Shown here: piece by piece, positions 25,040 through 33,124 of the stretch
How the letters are laid out: each line of letters begins with the position of its first letter
Position numbering within the stretch: position 1 is the first letter of the stretch
NCBI GenBank assembly: GCA_029259345.1
Contig: JAPDIX010000005.1
Span: 1 to 54,137 of the forward strand
Reading direction: 5' to 3'
DNA from: Archaeoglobi archaeon
GTDB lineage: Archaea > Halobacteriota > Archaeoglobi > Archaeoglobales > Archaeoglobaceae
DNA: 54,137 nucleotides
Made by a program: the position numbers and the translations under genes
The notes under the pieces: generated by a model
Told to the model about the DNA's origin: nothing
Database searches by the model: none
The model's input: the letters and a program-made list of their open reading frames with translations, nothing else

Positions 25040-26686
25040 ATGAATGGAGCAGAATTGGTGGCAAAATCTTTGCTAAAGGAGGGGGTAAAGTGTGCCTTTG
25101 CTCTGCCAAGCGGTGAGATTCTACCGGTGTGTGAATACCTGAGAGATGAGGGTGTTGAGGTCATATTCACGAGGCACGAGCAGGCTGCCGGGAATGCTGC
25201 CGATGGTTATGCACGTGTGACGAGAGATGCGGGATTTTGCATTGTCCCAACAGGACCGGGGCTGGCAAATTTAATGCCGGCTCTTGCTCAGGCCTACTAC
25301 GCCTCAAGTCCAGTTGTTGCTATTGCCGGACACAGCAGGTATGCCAATCTAGACAGAAATGCCTTTGAAGAGATTGACGGCCATCTGTGGGTGAAGGAGT
25401 ACACTAAGTGGTCAAGACTTGTGCCCTTCACGCAAAGACTTCGCGAATATGTTCAAGAAGCTTTCAGGAGAGCTTTGTCAGGCAGATTTGGGCCAGTGAT
25501 GCTTGAGATACCAAAGGACGTTTTAAACTCCGACTGTAACGTGGAAATCGAACTCCCTGATCCGGAAAACTATCGCTACACTGGAAGAGTTGGCTGCGAG
25601 GAGGGCTACATTTTAAAGGCAGTCGAATTGCTAAAAGATGCTGAAAAACCACTGATAATTGCCGGCTCTGGGGTTTACTGGAGCAAGGCGGAAAATTTGC
25701 TTCTGGAATTTGCTGAAAGGCTGTCAATTCCGGTATGTGTTAGCGGACTTGGTTACTGCTGCATCTCAGGTGATCACAAACTGTTTGCCGGTCAGGCTTC
25801 AGCCTCGCCTGTTGTAGGTGAAAGCGATTTTCTGCTCGTTCTTGGAACAAGATTTGACGAGTTTCTTGGTTTTGGGCAGAAATTTGCAAAAGATGCAAAG
25901 GTTGTTCATGTGGACGTTGATCCAAAGGAGGTGGCCAAAAACAGGTATGTTAACGTCGCGATATGCTGCGATATAGGATTCTTCCTTGCTAATGCCCTTC
26001 GTTTCCTCGATTCTACCTCAAAATTCGATAGATGGGCTGAGGGTGTTCAGATGACTGTTGGCAACATAAATAAAGTGTTTGATGAGGCTGCCAAAGGTGA
26101 TGAGAAGCCGATGAAGCCTCAAAGACTTATGAAAGAGCTTTCCGAAATCCTGAGAAGGGACGGCCTTGTTATTCTCGACGGCGGTGAAACAACTGCCTGG
26201 GGACTGCTTTACTTCAGATCTGGAAAAGTTATTGCTTCTCAAGGCCCATTTGGGCATCTTGGAGCTGGCATCCCTATGGGTATCGCTGCAAAGGCTGCGG
26301 AACCAGAAAAAAGGGTTTTTGTTGTAACTGGTGACGGTAGCTTTCTGTTTAATGGTGTTGAGATAGACACTGCCGTCAGGCACGGTTTGCAGATTGTGGT
26401 TGTGGTTGTAAATGATTCTGCATGGGGACTGGTTAACCACACAAGGTTTCTGACGACGAAGTCTGAAGAGAGGGCAAAGTATGGTGTTATGCTTAATGAA
26501 AATGTCAGATACGACAGGTTTGCCGAAAGCCTTGGGGCATACGGGGAGCTTGTTACCGATCCTGAAGAGGTGAAAGGGGCTGTGAGGAGGGCACTGGATT
26601 CTGGATTACCTGCTGTTCTGGACGTGAGAGTGAAGCTTGAAGAGATATCTCCTCTAGCTTACCTTCTCTCCAATTCGGAGGGTTAA
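25040..26686 (+). CDS. ThDP-dependent enzyme of the acetolactate synthase family
   Basis: 548 residues, three-domain ThDP enzyme. RHEQAAGNAADGYAR (45-59) supplies the catalytic Glu47. VTGDGSFLFNGVE opens the GDG-N thiamine diphosphate motif (about 430-458, ending in VVNDSAWG). The middle domain binds nucleotide in relatives. Related enzymes include acetolactate synthase, benzoylformate and oxalyl-CoA decarboxylase and sulfoacetaldehyde acetyltransferase. No ilvN regulatory subunit or other branched-chain gene is near, so a catabolic role with the neighbouring dehydrogenases is more likely than isoleucine/valine biosynthesis. Start uses tgaggtgaaa just upstream. Confidence 0.88.
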   Translation: MNGAELVAKSLLKEGVKCAFALPSGEILPVCEYLRDEGVEVIFTRHEQAAGNAADGYARVTRDAGFCIVPTGPGLANLMPALAQAYYASSPVVAIAGHSRYANLDRNAFEEIDGHLWVKEYTKWSRLVPFTQRLREYVQEAFRRALSGRFGPVMLEIPKDVLNSDCNVEIELPDPENYRYTGRVGCEEGYILKAVELLKDAEKPLIIAGSGVYWSKAENLLLEFAERLSIPVCVSGLGYCCISGDHKLFAGQASASPVVGESDFLLVLGTRFDEFLGFGQKFAKDAKVVHVDVDPKEVAKNRYVNVAICCDIGFFLANALRFLDSTSKFDRWAEGVQMTVGNINKVFDEAAKGDEKPMKPQRLMKELSEILRRDGLVILDGGETTAWGLLYFRSGKVIASQGPFGHLGAGIPMGIAAKAAEPEKRVFVVTGDGSFLFNGVEIDTAVRHGLQIVVVVVNDSAWGLVNHTRFLTTKSEERAKYGVMLNENVRYDRFAESLGAYGELVTDPEEVKGAVRRALDSGLPAVLDVRVKLEEISPLAYLLSNSEG

Positions 26687-26687
26687 A

Positions 26688-27614
26688 ATGACAGTCCTCA
26701 TCACGGGCGGATCGGGTTTTCTCGGAAGGTTCGTTGCATCACACTTCGAAGACCCGATTATTCTTGACCTGAAAGAGAGCAAGAAGGGTATTTTTGAATT
26801 CGGCAGTGTTACCGCATGGTCGGATATTGCAAGGGTGTTCAGAGAGCACGAGATTGATGGAGTTGTTCATGCCGCTGCTGAACTCTCCATCAAGGCTGAA
26901 AAGAGCCACGTTGATACCTTTAAGGTAAATGTTGAAGGCACTCTGAATATCCTTGAGGCATGCAGACTGTTCGATGTTGAGAAGGTTGTGTTCACGAGCA
27001 GCCACTCTGTTTACGGTTTGAGAAGTCAGCCCATATCCGAGTTTTCCTTTCGCGATCCCTCTACATTCTACGGTGCCACCAAAGCATGCTCCGAAATTCT
27101 CGGCACCTACTACGGATATGCCTATGGCACAGATTTCAGGATTGTCAGATTCCCCATTCTAATTGGCCCTTTCAGGAGTGGGATGGGGGCAAGTGTTACC
27201 TTCTCCACCTTAATTGATGATGCTTTTTTCAGCAGAACGGGCGTTATCTCACTACCTCCCGAAACTCGACTACCGGTTCTCTACGTTAAAGATGCTGCAG
27301 ATTTAATCCGTAGACTTTATGAGAAGAAAAAAGTTTCCAGACCCATATTCAATGCTGGTGGCATTCCCGTCTCCCTTGGAGAGCTTGTTGATGCTGTCAA
27401 AAGGCTGTTTCCCGATTTTAAGCCGAAATTCGATATCAGTGACGAGGCAAGGAAAATTGCGGAAAACTGGACGCTTATGACTGATTTTGTGGACAAGTCG
27501 GGAATTCTGAAGAGATACAGCAGGATTGATGAGCTTGGATGGGAGATAAGATGGGATGACGTTGATAAAATCGTTGAAGACCACGTCAAAACTCTTAAAG
27601 AGGAGGTGAGCTGA
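26688..27614 (+). CDS. NAD-dependent epimerase/dehydratase (extended SDR)
   Basis: 308 residues. GGSGFLGRF (7-15) is the NAD-binding motif of extended short-chain dehydrogenases. The catalytic YxxxK is FYGATKACSE (Y about 128, K about 132), with Ser in the FTSSHSVYG block before it. It reads like UDP-sugar epimerase or threonine/sugar-acid dehydrogenase-type enzymes. Starts 1 base after the ThDP gene and shares one base with the next gene. In context it probably oxidises or reduces a pathway intermediate rather than making surface sugars. Confidence 0.85.
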   Translation: MTVLITGGSGFLGRFVASHFEDPIILDLKESKKGIFEFGSVTAWSDIARVFREHEIDGVVHAAAELSIKAEKSHVDTFKVNVEGTLNILEACRLFDVEKVVFTSSHSVYGLRSQPISEFSFRDPSTFYGATKACSEILGTYYGYAYGTDFRIVRFPILIGPFRSGMGASVTFSTLIDDAFFSRTGVISLPPETRLPVLYVKDAADLIRRLYEKKKVSRPIFNAGGIPVSLGELVDAVKRLFPDFKPKFDISDEARKIAENWTLMTDFVDKSGILKRYSRIDELGWEIRWDDVDKIVEDHVKTLKEEVS

Positions 27615-28480
27615 TGAGAATTTTCATTGCAGGAGCGGGACTCATGGGGCAGGGAATTGCCTTGGATGTAGCAAGAAAGAACGACGTAGTCCTTTACGAT
27701 GTAAGTGAAAAAGCTCTGGAGGGTGCAAAAAAAGCGATCGGAGAAATGGCTAAGAGATTCGAGATTGGGGGTGAGATTAGCTTCACACAAAACATGGAGG
27801 AAGTAAAGACGTGTGATCTCGTCATTGAGGCTGTTGTTGAAAGTCTTGAAGTGAAAGCGGAGGTGTTGAAGAAATTTGAAAAGCTAACAAAAGCTCCGCT
27901 GTGCTCCAACACATCCGTTATTTGCGTCAACGACATTGCTGAAAGGCTCGATGAAAGAGAAAGGTTTCTCGGCGTCCACTGGATGAATCCTCCCTACGTC
28001 ATGCCTCTTGTTGAGGTTGTTTTGTCTAAATACACCGACCAGAAAGTGGCGAGGTTCGTGGATGACCTTTTGAAAGATTTGGGTAAAGAGGTTGTTTTCT
28101 GCAGGAATCAGTCCATCGTCAACAGGTTCAACGCCGCTGTTTTAAGCGAGGCTTCAAAGATGATTGAGGAAGGAGTTAGGGTTGAGGATATTGACAGAGT
28201 CTGGAAGTCTCATCTCGGCATTCTCTACACACTTTTCGGCCCTATGGGAAACGTAGATTACATAGGCCTTGATGTCGTTTACTATGCATCCCTCTATCTG
28301 TATCAGAGATTTAGGGACGAGAAGTTCAAACCATCCCAATGGCTCTTGGAGAAGGTTGATAGGGGTGAGCTTGGCGTAAAAACGGGAAGAGGGATTTATG
28401 AATATAAGGATATCGAGAGAGCGTATGTTGAGAGGGTTGAGAGAGTTGAAAAAATGCTTAAGTTTCTCGGACTAAAATGA
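27614..28480 (+). CDS. 3-hydroxyacyl-CoA dehydrogenase family protein
   Basis: 288 residues. GAGLMGQGIALDVA (7-20) is the NAD motif; VIEAVVESLEVK, CSNTSVICVNDIAERL and LGVHWMNPPYVMPLVEVV match the family, with the catalytic His in VHWMNP. The C-terminal half (helical) contains GILYTLFGPMGNVDYIGLDV and ends near the usual size for single-domain members such as 3-hydroxybutyryl-CoA dehydrogenase, L-gulonate 3-dehydrogenase and carnitine dehydrogenase. The substrate may therefore be a CoA ester or a free hydroxyacid. Overlaps neighbours by 1 and 4 bases. Confidence 0.87.
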   Translation: MRIFIAGAGLMGQGIALDVARKNDVVLYDVSEKALEGAKKAIGEMAKRFEIGGEISFTQNMEEVKTCDLVIEAVVESLEVKAEVLKKFEKLTKAPLCSNTSVICVNDIAERLDERERFLGVHWMNPPYVMPLVEVVLSKYTDQKVARFVDDLLKDLGKEVVFCRNQSIVNRFNAAVLSEASKMIEEGVRVEDIDRVWKSHLGILYTLFGPMGNVDYIGLDVVYYASLYLYQRFRDEKFKPSQWLLEKVDRGELGVKTGRGIYEYKDIERAYVERVERVEKMLKFLGLK

Positions 28481-29211
28481 CGCCGCTAACACTGGCTATA
28501 ATGTGCCTGCTAACTCTCATAGCCTTCACAATCAGAGTGGTTACGGGCTTTGGAAGTGCAATCTTTCTCTCACCAATTTTCTCCAACATTTTACCACCGA
28601 AAGAGGCTGTGGTTCTTCTGATCCTTCTCGAATCCTTTGTAAACATAATTTTCGTTGTAAGAGAGAAACTGAACTTCAGTCTAAGAGAGATTTATTTTGG
28701 AGGGTTTGCTGGAGTTGCAGCGGGCATGTTTCTTTTTGGAATTGCTTCTCAGGAGATTGTGGGATTGTTAATCGGATTTGGTATGGGTATTTTAGCCTCA
28801 CTGATGCTTTTCGGTGTGAGTTTTAGAGTTAGAAGAGCAAAGCCCATGTTTTTAACTCTGGGATTTGTAAGCGGTATCATGGGCGTTTTAACCGGTGTAA
28901 ATGGACCGCAGATAGTGATTGGTCTCGCAAATCAGGGGTACAACAGTGCTTTCATTCGCAGTTTCATGATAACATATCTTGTGGTTATAGATACGGTAAC
29001 ACTTTCAGCCTTCGTCGCTTTCGGGCATGTCAGTTATGAGGTCCTGACCAAACTCGCTTTAATTGCTCCTTTTGTTGCTGCAGCCTATTTTACAGGCAGA
29101 AAAATACTCGGAAGGCTTGATGGGGAAAGTTTAAAGAAGTTAATGCTTGGTGTCGTGATAGTTATGTCTGCAGTACTTGTCATCAGATACGGAGGTGGTT
29201 TGGTTGGATAG
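28477..29211 (+). CDS. TauE/SafE family anion exporter
   Basis: 244 residues, about eight hydrophobic helices. RVVTGFGSAIFLSPI near 21-35 and the second-half repeat GVLTGVNGPQIVIGLANQG (about 145-163) are the two inverted-repeat signatures of TauE/SafE (DUF81) proteins. Family members export sulfite, sulfoacetate or other small anions, though many are uncharacterised. Placed between dehydrogenase genes in a catabolic operon, it could remove an anionic product, sulfite being one option. Start ATG overlaps the previous stop (ATGA). Confidence 0.85.
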   Translation: MTPLTLAIMCLLTLIAFTIRVVTGFGSAIFLSPIFSNILPPKEAVVLLILLESFVNIIFVVREKLNFSLREIYFGGFAGVAAGMFLFGIASQEIVGLLIGFGMGILASLMLFGVSFRVRRAKPMFLTLGFVSGIMGVLTGVNGPQIVIGLANQGYNSAFIRSFMITYLVVIDTVTLSAFVAFGHVSYEVLTKLALIAPFVAAAYFTGRKILGRLDGESLKKLMLGVVIVMSAVLVIRYGGGLVG

Positions 29212-30355
29212 CTTCACTTTCAGCTGTGTTAAAGTTGTTTTTGGTCCTGACCGCATCAAGGAGATATGCAGTGTGGTTAGGAGACTCGGGGGCAAGAAAG
29301 TAGTGGTCATCACAGACAAAGCAATGAAGCGGGTTGGGGAGGAGATATGTGAAATTTTAAAGGAATTTGACTGTGAGTTATGGAGTAAGGTCGAACCAGA
29401 GCCTGAAATTGATGTTGTTGACGAAATTCTCAGCAGTGTTAAATTTGACACAGTCGTTGGTGTTGGTGGAGGGAGTACTCTCGACGTTGCAAAACTCTCA
29501 GCAGTTGCAGGCAAAGATTCGAGTGTCTCAGAATTTATCGGAAAAGAACTCCCAGAAAGAAGTGCAAAGCTCATCCTCTGCCCCACAACCGCAGGGACTG
29601 GTTCAGAAGTCACAAAGCTAGCGGTGTTTAAAATTCCGGGAAGGGAAGTTAAGTATGTTTTTGATAGCGAATCGCTGTATGCCGACATAGCTATCGTTGA
29701 CCCCATGCTAACGATTTCTGCGCCTCCTGAGGTGACAGCAAATGCAGGAATTGACGCTATCTGTCACGCCATTGAAGCATATACATCTATCCTCGCAAAT
29801 CCCATAACAGATATGTTTGCCGAGCAAGCCATAAAAATTGGTGCAAAAGCCATCAGAGAGGCTTACTCGAATGGAAATAATCTTAATGCTCGTTCAGAGA
29901 TGTCCTACGCCTCACTTCTTGCTGGGATAGCATTTAATGTTGCAGGAACTTCCCTTGGTCACGCTCTCGGCTATGCCCATTCACATATCCACAAAAGCCC
30001 TCACGGCAAGAGCGTTGGGATTACGATGCCCTATGTTCTGCAGTATAATGCAATAGCGAATTTGGAAAAGCATGCTAGAATAGCCAAACTTCTGGGGGCA
30101 AATGTTGACGGTATATCGCTTAGGGATGCTGCCCTAAACTCAGGAGTCGAATTTATGAAACTTCTTGAGGATTTACACATCCCCACAAAGCTTTTGGATG
30201 TCGGAGCGGGTGAAGATGATGTTGATGAGATAGCTGAAAGAATCTTTCTGAGTGAAAGGCACGTGTCAAGAAATCCCAGAGTTGTAAAGAAAGAGGATAT
30301 GAGGGAGTTAGTGAAAAGGGCAATTTACGGAACTACACACGGTTATTACGGCTAA
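29204..30355 (+). CDS. Iron-containing (type III) alcohol dehydrogenase
   Basis: 383 residues. Start TTG 29204 is preferred because ggaggtg at 29191-29197 lies 6 bases before it; TTG 29177 and GTG 29195 are in-frame alternatives. GVGGGSTLDVAKL is the NAD(P) motif; PTTAGTGSEVT follows. Metal ligands appear in GIDAICHAIEAY (Asp about 184, His about 188) and the two His of LGHALGYAHSHIHKSPHGKS (about 252 and 266). Such enzymes reduce aldehydes or ketones, e.g. sulfoacetaldehyde, succinic semialdehyde, lactaldehyde. Last gene of the operon; convergent with the RHH gene, overlapping by 23 bases. Confidence 0.88.
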   Translation: MDSFTFSCVKVVFGPDRIKEICSVVRRLGGKKVVVITDKAMKRVGEEICEILKEFDCELWSKVEPEPEIDVVDEILSSVKFDTVVGVGGGSTLDVAKLSAVAGKDSSVSEFIGKELPERSAKLILCPTTAGTGSEVTKLAVFKIPGREVKYVFDSESLYADIAIVDPMLTISAPPEVTANAGIDAICHAIEAYTSILANPITDMFAEQAIKIGAKAIREAYSNGNNLNARSEMSYASLLAGIAFNVAGTSLGHALGYAHSHIHKSPHGKSVGITMPYVLQYNAIANLEKHARIAKLLGANVDGISLRDAALNSGVEFMKLLEDLHIPTKLLDVGAGEDDVDEIAERIFLSERHVSRNPRVVKKEDMRELVKRAIYGTTHGYYG

Positions 30356-30905
30356 AAACCACCGAAAAGCCGTTAACTGTAATGGTGTCAACTCTCATCT
30401 CATAGCCGTCGGAGTAATATTTATCGAAAAGATATTTGATCAAGCTTAAGTGGATCTCCGAAACAGCCAAGCTTCTCATGTCATGATAGAACACGAAATT
30501 GATCTCGTTTTCGATTTTCTCAACCTCCACATGCTCTGCTCTGTTCAAAATCTGCCACAACTTACTCACATTCTCAAGTAACTCCTCCAAACTGAGGTCA
30601 CTTATCGGCCTCTTTGAGATGTACTTTACAGCCATTTCCAGCATACTCTCTCTTACAGCCCTCTCAATATCCCTTTCAGCAAGAGCAGTGTAGTGGTCTT
30701 TAGCACATAGTGTGAAATTCAATTCTTTGACGAAACTAAGAAGGAGGACGTCATAATCACTCACGTTTTTTACGTTTTCAGAATTGTAAAGTAAGTTAAC
30801 AGCTTTTTCGACGATATTGCTCAATGTTTTGTGCTCCTTTTTCAATTCCTCGATTTTTCTGGATGTTTCGGGTGATACAGTTGTGTGAATCCTCACTTTT
30901 GGCAT
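30333..30905 (-). CDS. Ribbon-helix-helix protein with C-terminal sensor-like domain
   Basis: 190 residues. The first about 45 (VRIHTTVSPETSRKIEEL ... TLSNIVEKAVNLLY) fit a ribbon-helix-helix DNA-binding domain. The rest is an alpha/beta domain ending in a beta strand pair (MRVDTITVNGFSVVFSRN) that I cannot assign to a named family; it contains one Cys near residue 67 and His residues near 70, 124 and 140. Archaeoglobales hold several proteins of this build. It lies tail-to-tail with the catabolic operon and might regulate it, but no shared operator was found next to its start. Regulator role is inferred. Confidence 0.65.
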   Translation of the reverse strand: MPKVRIHTTVSPETSRKIEELKKEHKTLSNIVEKAVNLLYNSENVKNVSDYDVLLLSFVKELNFTLCAKDHYTALAERDIERAVRESMLEMAVKYISKRPISDLSLEELLENVSKLWQILNRAEHVEVEKIENEINFVFYHDMRSLAVSEIHLSLIKYLFDKYYSDGYEMRVDTITVNGFSVVFSRNNRV

Positions 30906-31010
30906 GGGTTTTTGTCAGCATATCCCTTTAAAACTGTAACCTCGAAGATTCTGTTGAAACAATTGGGTGTTGCAAATAAGGTAACTCCAAACATTTGTTT
31001 TTGCCTAAGT

Positions 31011-31200
31011 TTAAGTCAATTTTCGCCCCCTCTCTAGAGTTCTGTCATCCAAGCCCATTTGAGGGCTAATGAAGTTGTAGTAAATCATATGTCCATTGAT
31101 TATCGGTGTATCCTCAATTTTCAATCCACTCGTGACCTTCTTTATCTCTTACAGTTCCACGTAATCTCTCAACTGAATTGTTGTTTAGCTGTCCTCCCCA
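31011..31200 (-). pseudogene. Transposase C-terminal remnant (DDE type)
   Basis: On the minus strand, pieces in two frames read GGQLNNNSVERLRGTVRD then, after a shift, KKVTSGLKIEDTPIINGH, MIYYNFISPQMGLDDRTLE and a stop at 31011-31013. The order N-x-V-E-R-x-x-G-T-x-R ... YYNFI-x-P-x-x-x-L matches the C-terminus of IS6/IS240-like DDE transposases. It has at least two frameshifts and no N-terminus, so it is a decayed copy. No terminal inverted repeats could be recognised. From 30906 to 31010 nothing else is seen. Confidence 0.6.
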
Positions 31201-31283
31201 TCTTTATCATCTGACGGATAAAGGAACAAGATTCCGCTTGCAAGTGTGATTTCAAGAGAATGACAAGCCAAAGTTTGTGATAA

Positions 31284-31638
31284 ATCTTTTCTGAAGCAGC
31301 ATTAAAAACTTTCAAAGAATACATTGAGAAATACAAGCTAAGAAAGAGGCTGTTTCAGGGACAGAGAAAAGATAGATATACAACAACAAGGACTTTGCAG
31401 AAGATATTTGACAACATGTAGAAAAGCAGGGATAAGGAAAGAGGTTACAGTTCATTCCTTGAGGCATTCATTTGCCACCCATCTGTTTGAGAGTGGAGTT
31501 GATCTGAGATACATTCAGGAGTTGCTTGGTCACAAAAGTTCAAAAACGACAGAGATCTATACTCACGTTGCAATGAAAGATTTGAGAAAAGTAAGAAGTC
31601 CGCTATACAGGATGGTTAAAGGTGAAAAAGATGGATGA
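31284..31638 (+). pseudogene. Tyrosine recombinase (XerA/integrase type), frameshifted C-terminal part
   Basis: From 31284 one frame reads [20 protein letters not shown] and [20 protein letters not shown], then hits TAG at 31419-31421. In the next frame the protein continues from [10 protein letters not shown] to [32 protein letters not shown] and GEKDG, stopping at 31636-31638. The two halves join naturally at FDN/CRKAG, so a 1-2 base indel split the gene. The catalytic His-x-x-Arg, the second His and the Tyr nucleophile (IYTHV) are intact, but the N-terminal DNA-binding domain is missing and further stops lie upstream. An inactive remnant is most likely; a free 76-residue C-terminal product is possible. 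Confidence 0.75.
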
Positions 31639-31721
31639 GTTCGCATATACTGTCAAAATTAAAGATAGCATGAACTTCGTATATCCTTCCAAAACCGAAC
31701 AAAAAAGTGAACTCGTATACT
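31636..31721 (+). repeat. Three imperfect direct repeats after the recombinase remnant
   Basis: TGAGTTCGCATATACT (31636), TGAACTTCGTATATCCT (31671) and TGAACTCGTATACT (31708) share the core TGAnyTCGyATA and are spaced 35 and 37 bases. The spacing is not a multiple of three, so they are not coding repeats. They begin on the stop codon of the recombinase fragment. They may be old recombination or protein-binding sites; this is too few and too imperfect for a CRISPR. Confidence 0.45.
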
Positions 31722-31789
31722 AAGTTAAGTGAAATCGGACTCCGCGGTGGCTTGAAAAAACATTTATAAACCAGGGAGTAATTAAAATT

Positions 31790-31969
31790 ATGAATATCAA
31801 GAAGAAAAAGCATGCAATCATAGGGGGACTTGCAGGAGGAATCGCAGGGGGTTTAGCAGGTAATTTTGGTTTAGGAATTTTAGAGGGCATATCTCTTGGT
31901 GTTGTATCGTTTATCATTATAGAGATAATAATATATCTACCTCTTCAAAAAATGGTGGAAACAAAATGA
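31790..31969 (+). CDS. Small glycine-rich membrane protein
   Basis: 59 residues, too short for many gene finders. A lysine-rich start (MNIKKKKHA) precedes a glycine/isoleucine-rich hydrophobic stretch (IIGGLAGGIAGGLAGNFGLG, 10-29), then a second hydrophobic helix (LGVVSFIIIEIIIYLPL). Evidence for a real gene: a catttataaac TATA-like box near 31761-31771, about 25 bases before the ATG, and an ATGA overlap with the next gene. No family recognised. First of a three-gene membrane cluster. Confidence 0.6.
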   Translation: MNIKKKKHAIIGGLAGGIAGGLAGNFGLGILEGISLGVVSFIIIEIIIYLPLQKMVETK

Positions 31970-32529
31970 GTAAGAGAACAACGATTAGAATGAACCAGAT
32001 AGTAAAGGAGGAGCTGATGAGGAGTATTGCAGTATTTTTCTTTGCCTTAATTTTCACATCTTTTCTATTGGTAAAGTTGGATCTGCCGACCAATTTCTTC
32101 ACTGTTGTAGGGATTCCTCTGCTCATTACAGCTGCAGTGTTTGCCATTCAGGTTAAAAAGAGAAGTGCCAAGGCTTACGAGAAGCCAAACATGAAGGATG
32201 TTGCATTACATGCTGTCATTATCGGTATCGTCTTTGCCATCTACGGAGTATCCTACACAGCTTTAACCATGGATTGGAGAGGATACATTTACCTAATTCT
32301 CCTTCCAATCTTTCTATTCTGGTACAAAAGAGCTGAGGGAAAAGCTAATCCAAGAAATGTTGCAAAGTACTCGGCTCAGGGAGCAGTCATCTTCATCTTT
32401 CTCGGACTGGCTGGAGCAAGTTTAAAGGGTTTCAATGAATTTGCTTATGCTTGGCTTACATGCTGGTTTGGTTTGCTTGTAACATTGTTAGTCTATTATT
32501 TTAAAAGTGGAAAGGTGAAAGAATGGTAA
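31966..32529 (+). CDS. Hypothetical membrane protein, about five helices
   Basis: 187 residues with hydrophobic stretches near 20-36, 43-60, 81-98, 107-122, 134-150 and 158-175, joined by short basic loops (KKRSAKAYEKPNMKD, YKRAEGKANPRNVAK). I do not recognise a family and see no catalytic motif. It is coupled to the small protein before it (4-base overlap) and to the next membrane protein (7-base overlap), so the three are expressed together. The group sits between a mobile-element scar and the actin-like operon and may have arrived with it; this is inference. Confidence 0.65.
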   Translation: MSKRTTIRMNQIVKEELMRSIAVFFFALIFTSFLLVKLDLPTNFFTVVGIPLLITAAVFAIQVKKRSAKAYEKPNMKDVALHAVIIGIVFAIYGVSYTALTMDWRGYIYLILLPIFLFWYKRAEGKANPRNVAKYSAQGAVIFIFLGLAGASLKGFNEFAYAWLTCWFGLLVTLLVYYFKSGKVKEW

Positions 32530-32897
32530 AGCCAGTTGACTTGAAATACGGGATAGCATTCGGATTTGCGGGTTTTGTTATAACCCTCGTTGGCATTTAC
32601 TACGCAACAGGCATGCTCGATTTAAGATTTCCTGCTGTTATTGGAGCAGGATTTTTTGGTGGAGGATTTCTCGGTTCAGTGATGAGAAGGTTGCATAAAG
32701 ATGGAGAAGAAAGAAAGGCAAATTTCATTTTTCTTGCTCTTATGTTGATTGTGGGCATTCCTTTAATTGCTGAGTATGCATATGACATTCTAACGGGAAA
32801 TTGGAAAATATGGAAGCTTATTTCTATATTTGCTTTTGCATACCTGATATGTTATGGAATTTTTCGTATAACGAAATCGAGAGGTGTAAAAACATAA
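32523..32897 (+). CDS. Hypothetical membrane protein, four helices
   Basis: 124 residues with four hydrophobic segments (about 8-30, 34-52, 67-87, 95-114) and a basic loop RRLHKDGEERK between the second and third. The second segment is glycine-rich (IGAGFFGGGFLGS). No family recognised. Last gene of the three-gene membrane cluster; overlaps the preceding gene by 7 bases. Could form a complex with its two neighbours, as three different small membrane proteins are made from one message. Confidence 0.62.
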   Translation: MVKPVDLKYGIAFGFAGFVITLVGIYYATGMLDLRFPAVIGAGFFGGGFLGSVMRRLHKDGEERKANFIFLALMLIVGIPLIAEYAYDILTGNWKIWKLISIFAFAYLICYGIFRITKSRGVKT

Positions 32898-33124
32898 TGC
32901 CACCGCTCCGCCCGATTCTTCGCCACTATCGTGGTTCGCACACGTTCGCCCAAATTTCGCAAGGCAAAACTTCACATATCCCCAGAACATTAAGTGAGAC
33001 TTTTGTTCTATTTCAAGATTGATTTAGAGTTACCACTACATCTGCAACACCACAAATACAACACTCAAGATTCGCCAGACCCACTTCGAAGAAATTTTTT
33101 ATATAACACAGCTCAACTTAATTC
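32898..33124 (+). promoter_or_regulatory. Non-coding region with TTCGC repeats upstream of the actin-like gene
   Basis: The first about 70 bases are clearly more GC-rich than the surroundings. TTCGC occurs at 32919, 32935, 32945 and 32956 (spacing 16, 10, 11 bases), and again at 33071. The near-helical spacing is what a DNA-binding dimer array would need. The last part has ttttttatataac (about 33095-33107), a TATA-like box 25 bases before the ATG at 33125. No gene with a start codon and plausible composition was seen here. Confidence 0.45.

Noticed and set aside
27317-27790. A 157-codon minus-strand frame across the SDR/dehydrogenase junction
   Set aside because: Spans two well-supported plus-strand genes; serine-rich shadow composition typical of antisense reading.
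31636-31721. Possible small CRISPR array
   Set aside because: Only three imperfect repeats of about 14-17 bases with differing lengths, no cas genes, no further units.
32898-32970. A structured RNA or tRNA in the GC-rich block
   Set aside because: Only a short CCAC-TATC-GTGG hairpin was found; no cloverleaf, no T-loop or anticodon pattern, so the repeat explanation was preferred.
32790-32990. A 66-codon minus-strand frame over the GC-rich block
   Set aside because: Runs into the end of a plus-strand membrane gene, has no ribosome-binding or TATA signal and no recognisable family.
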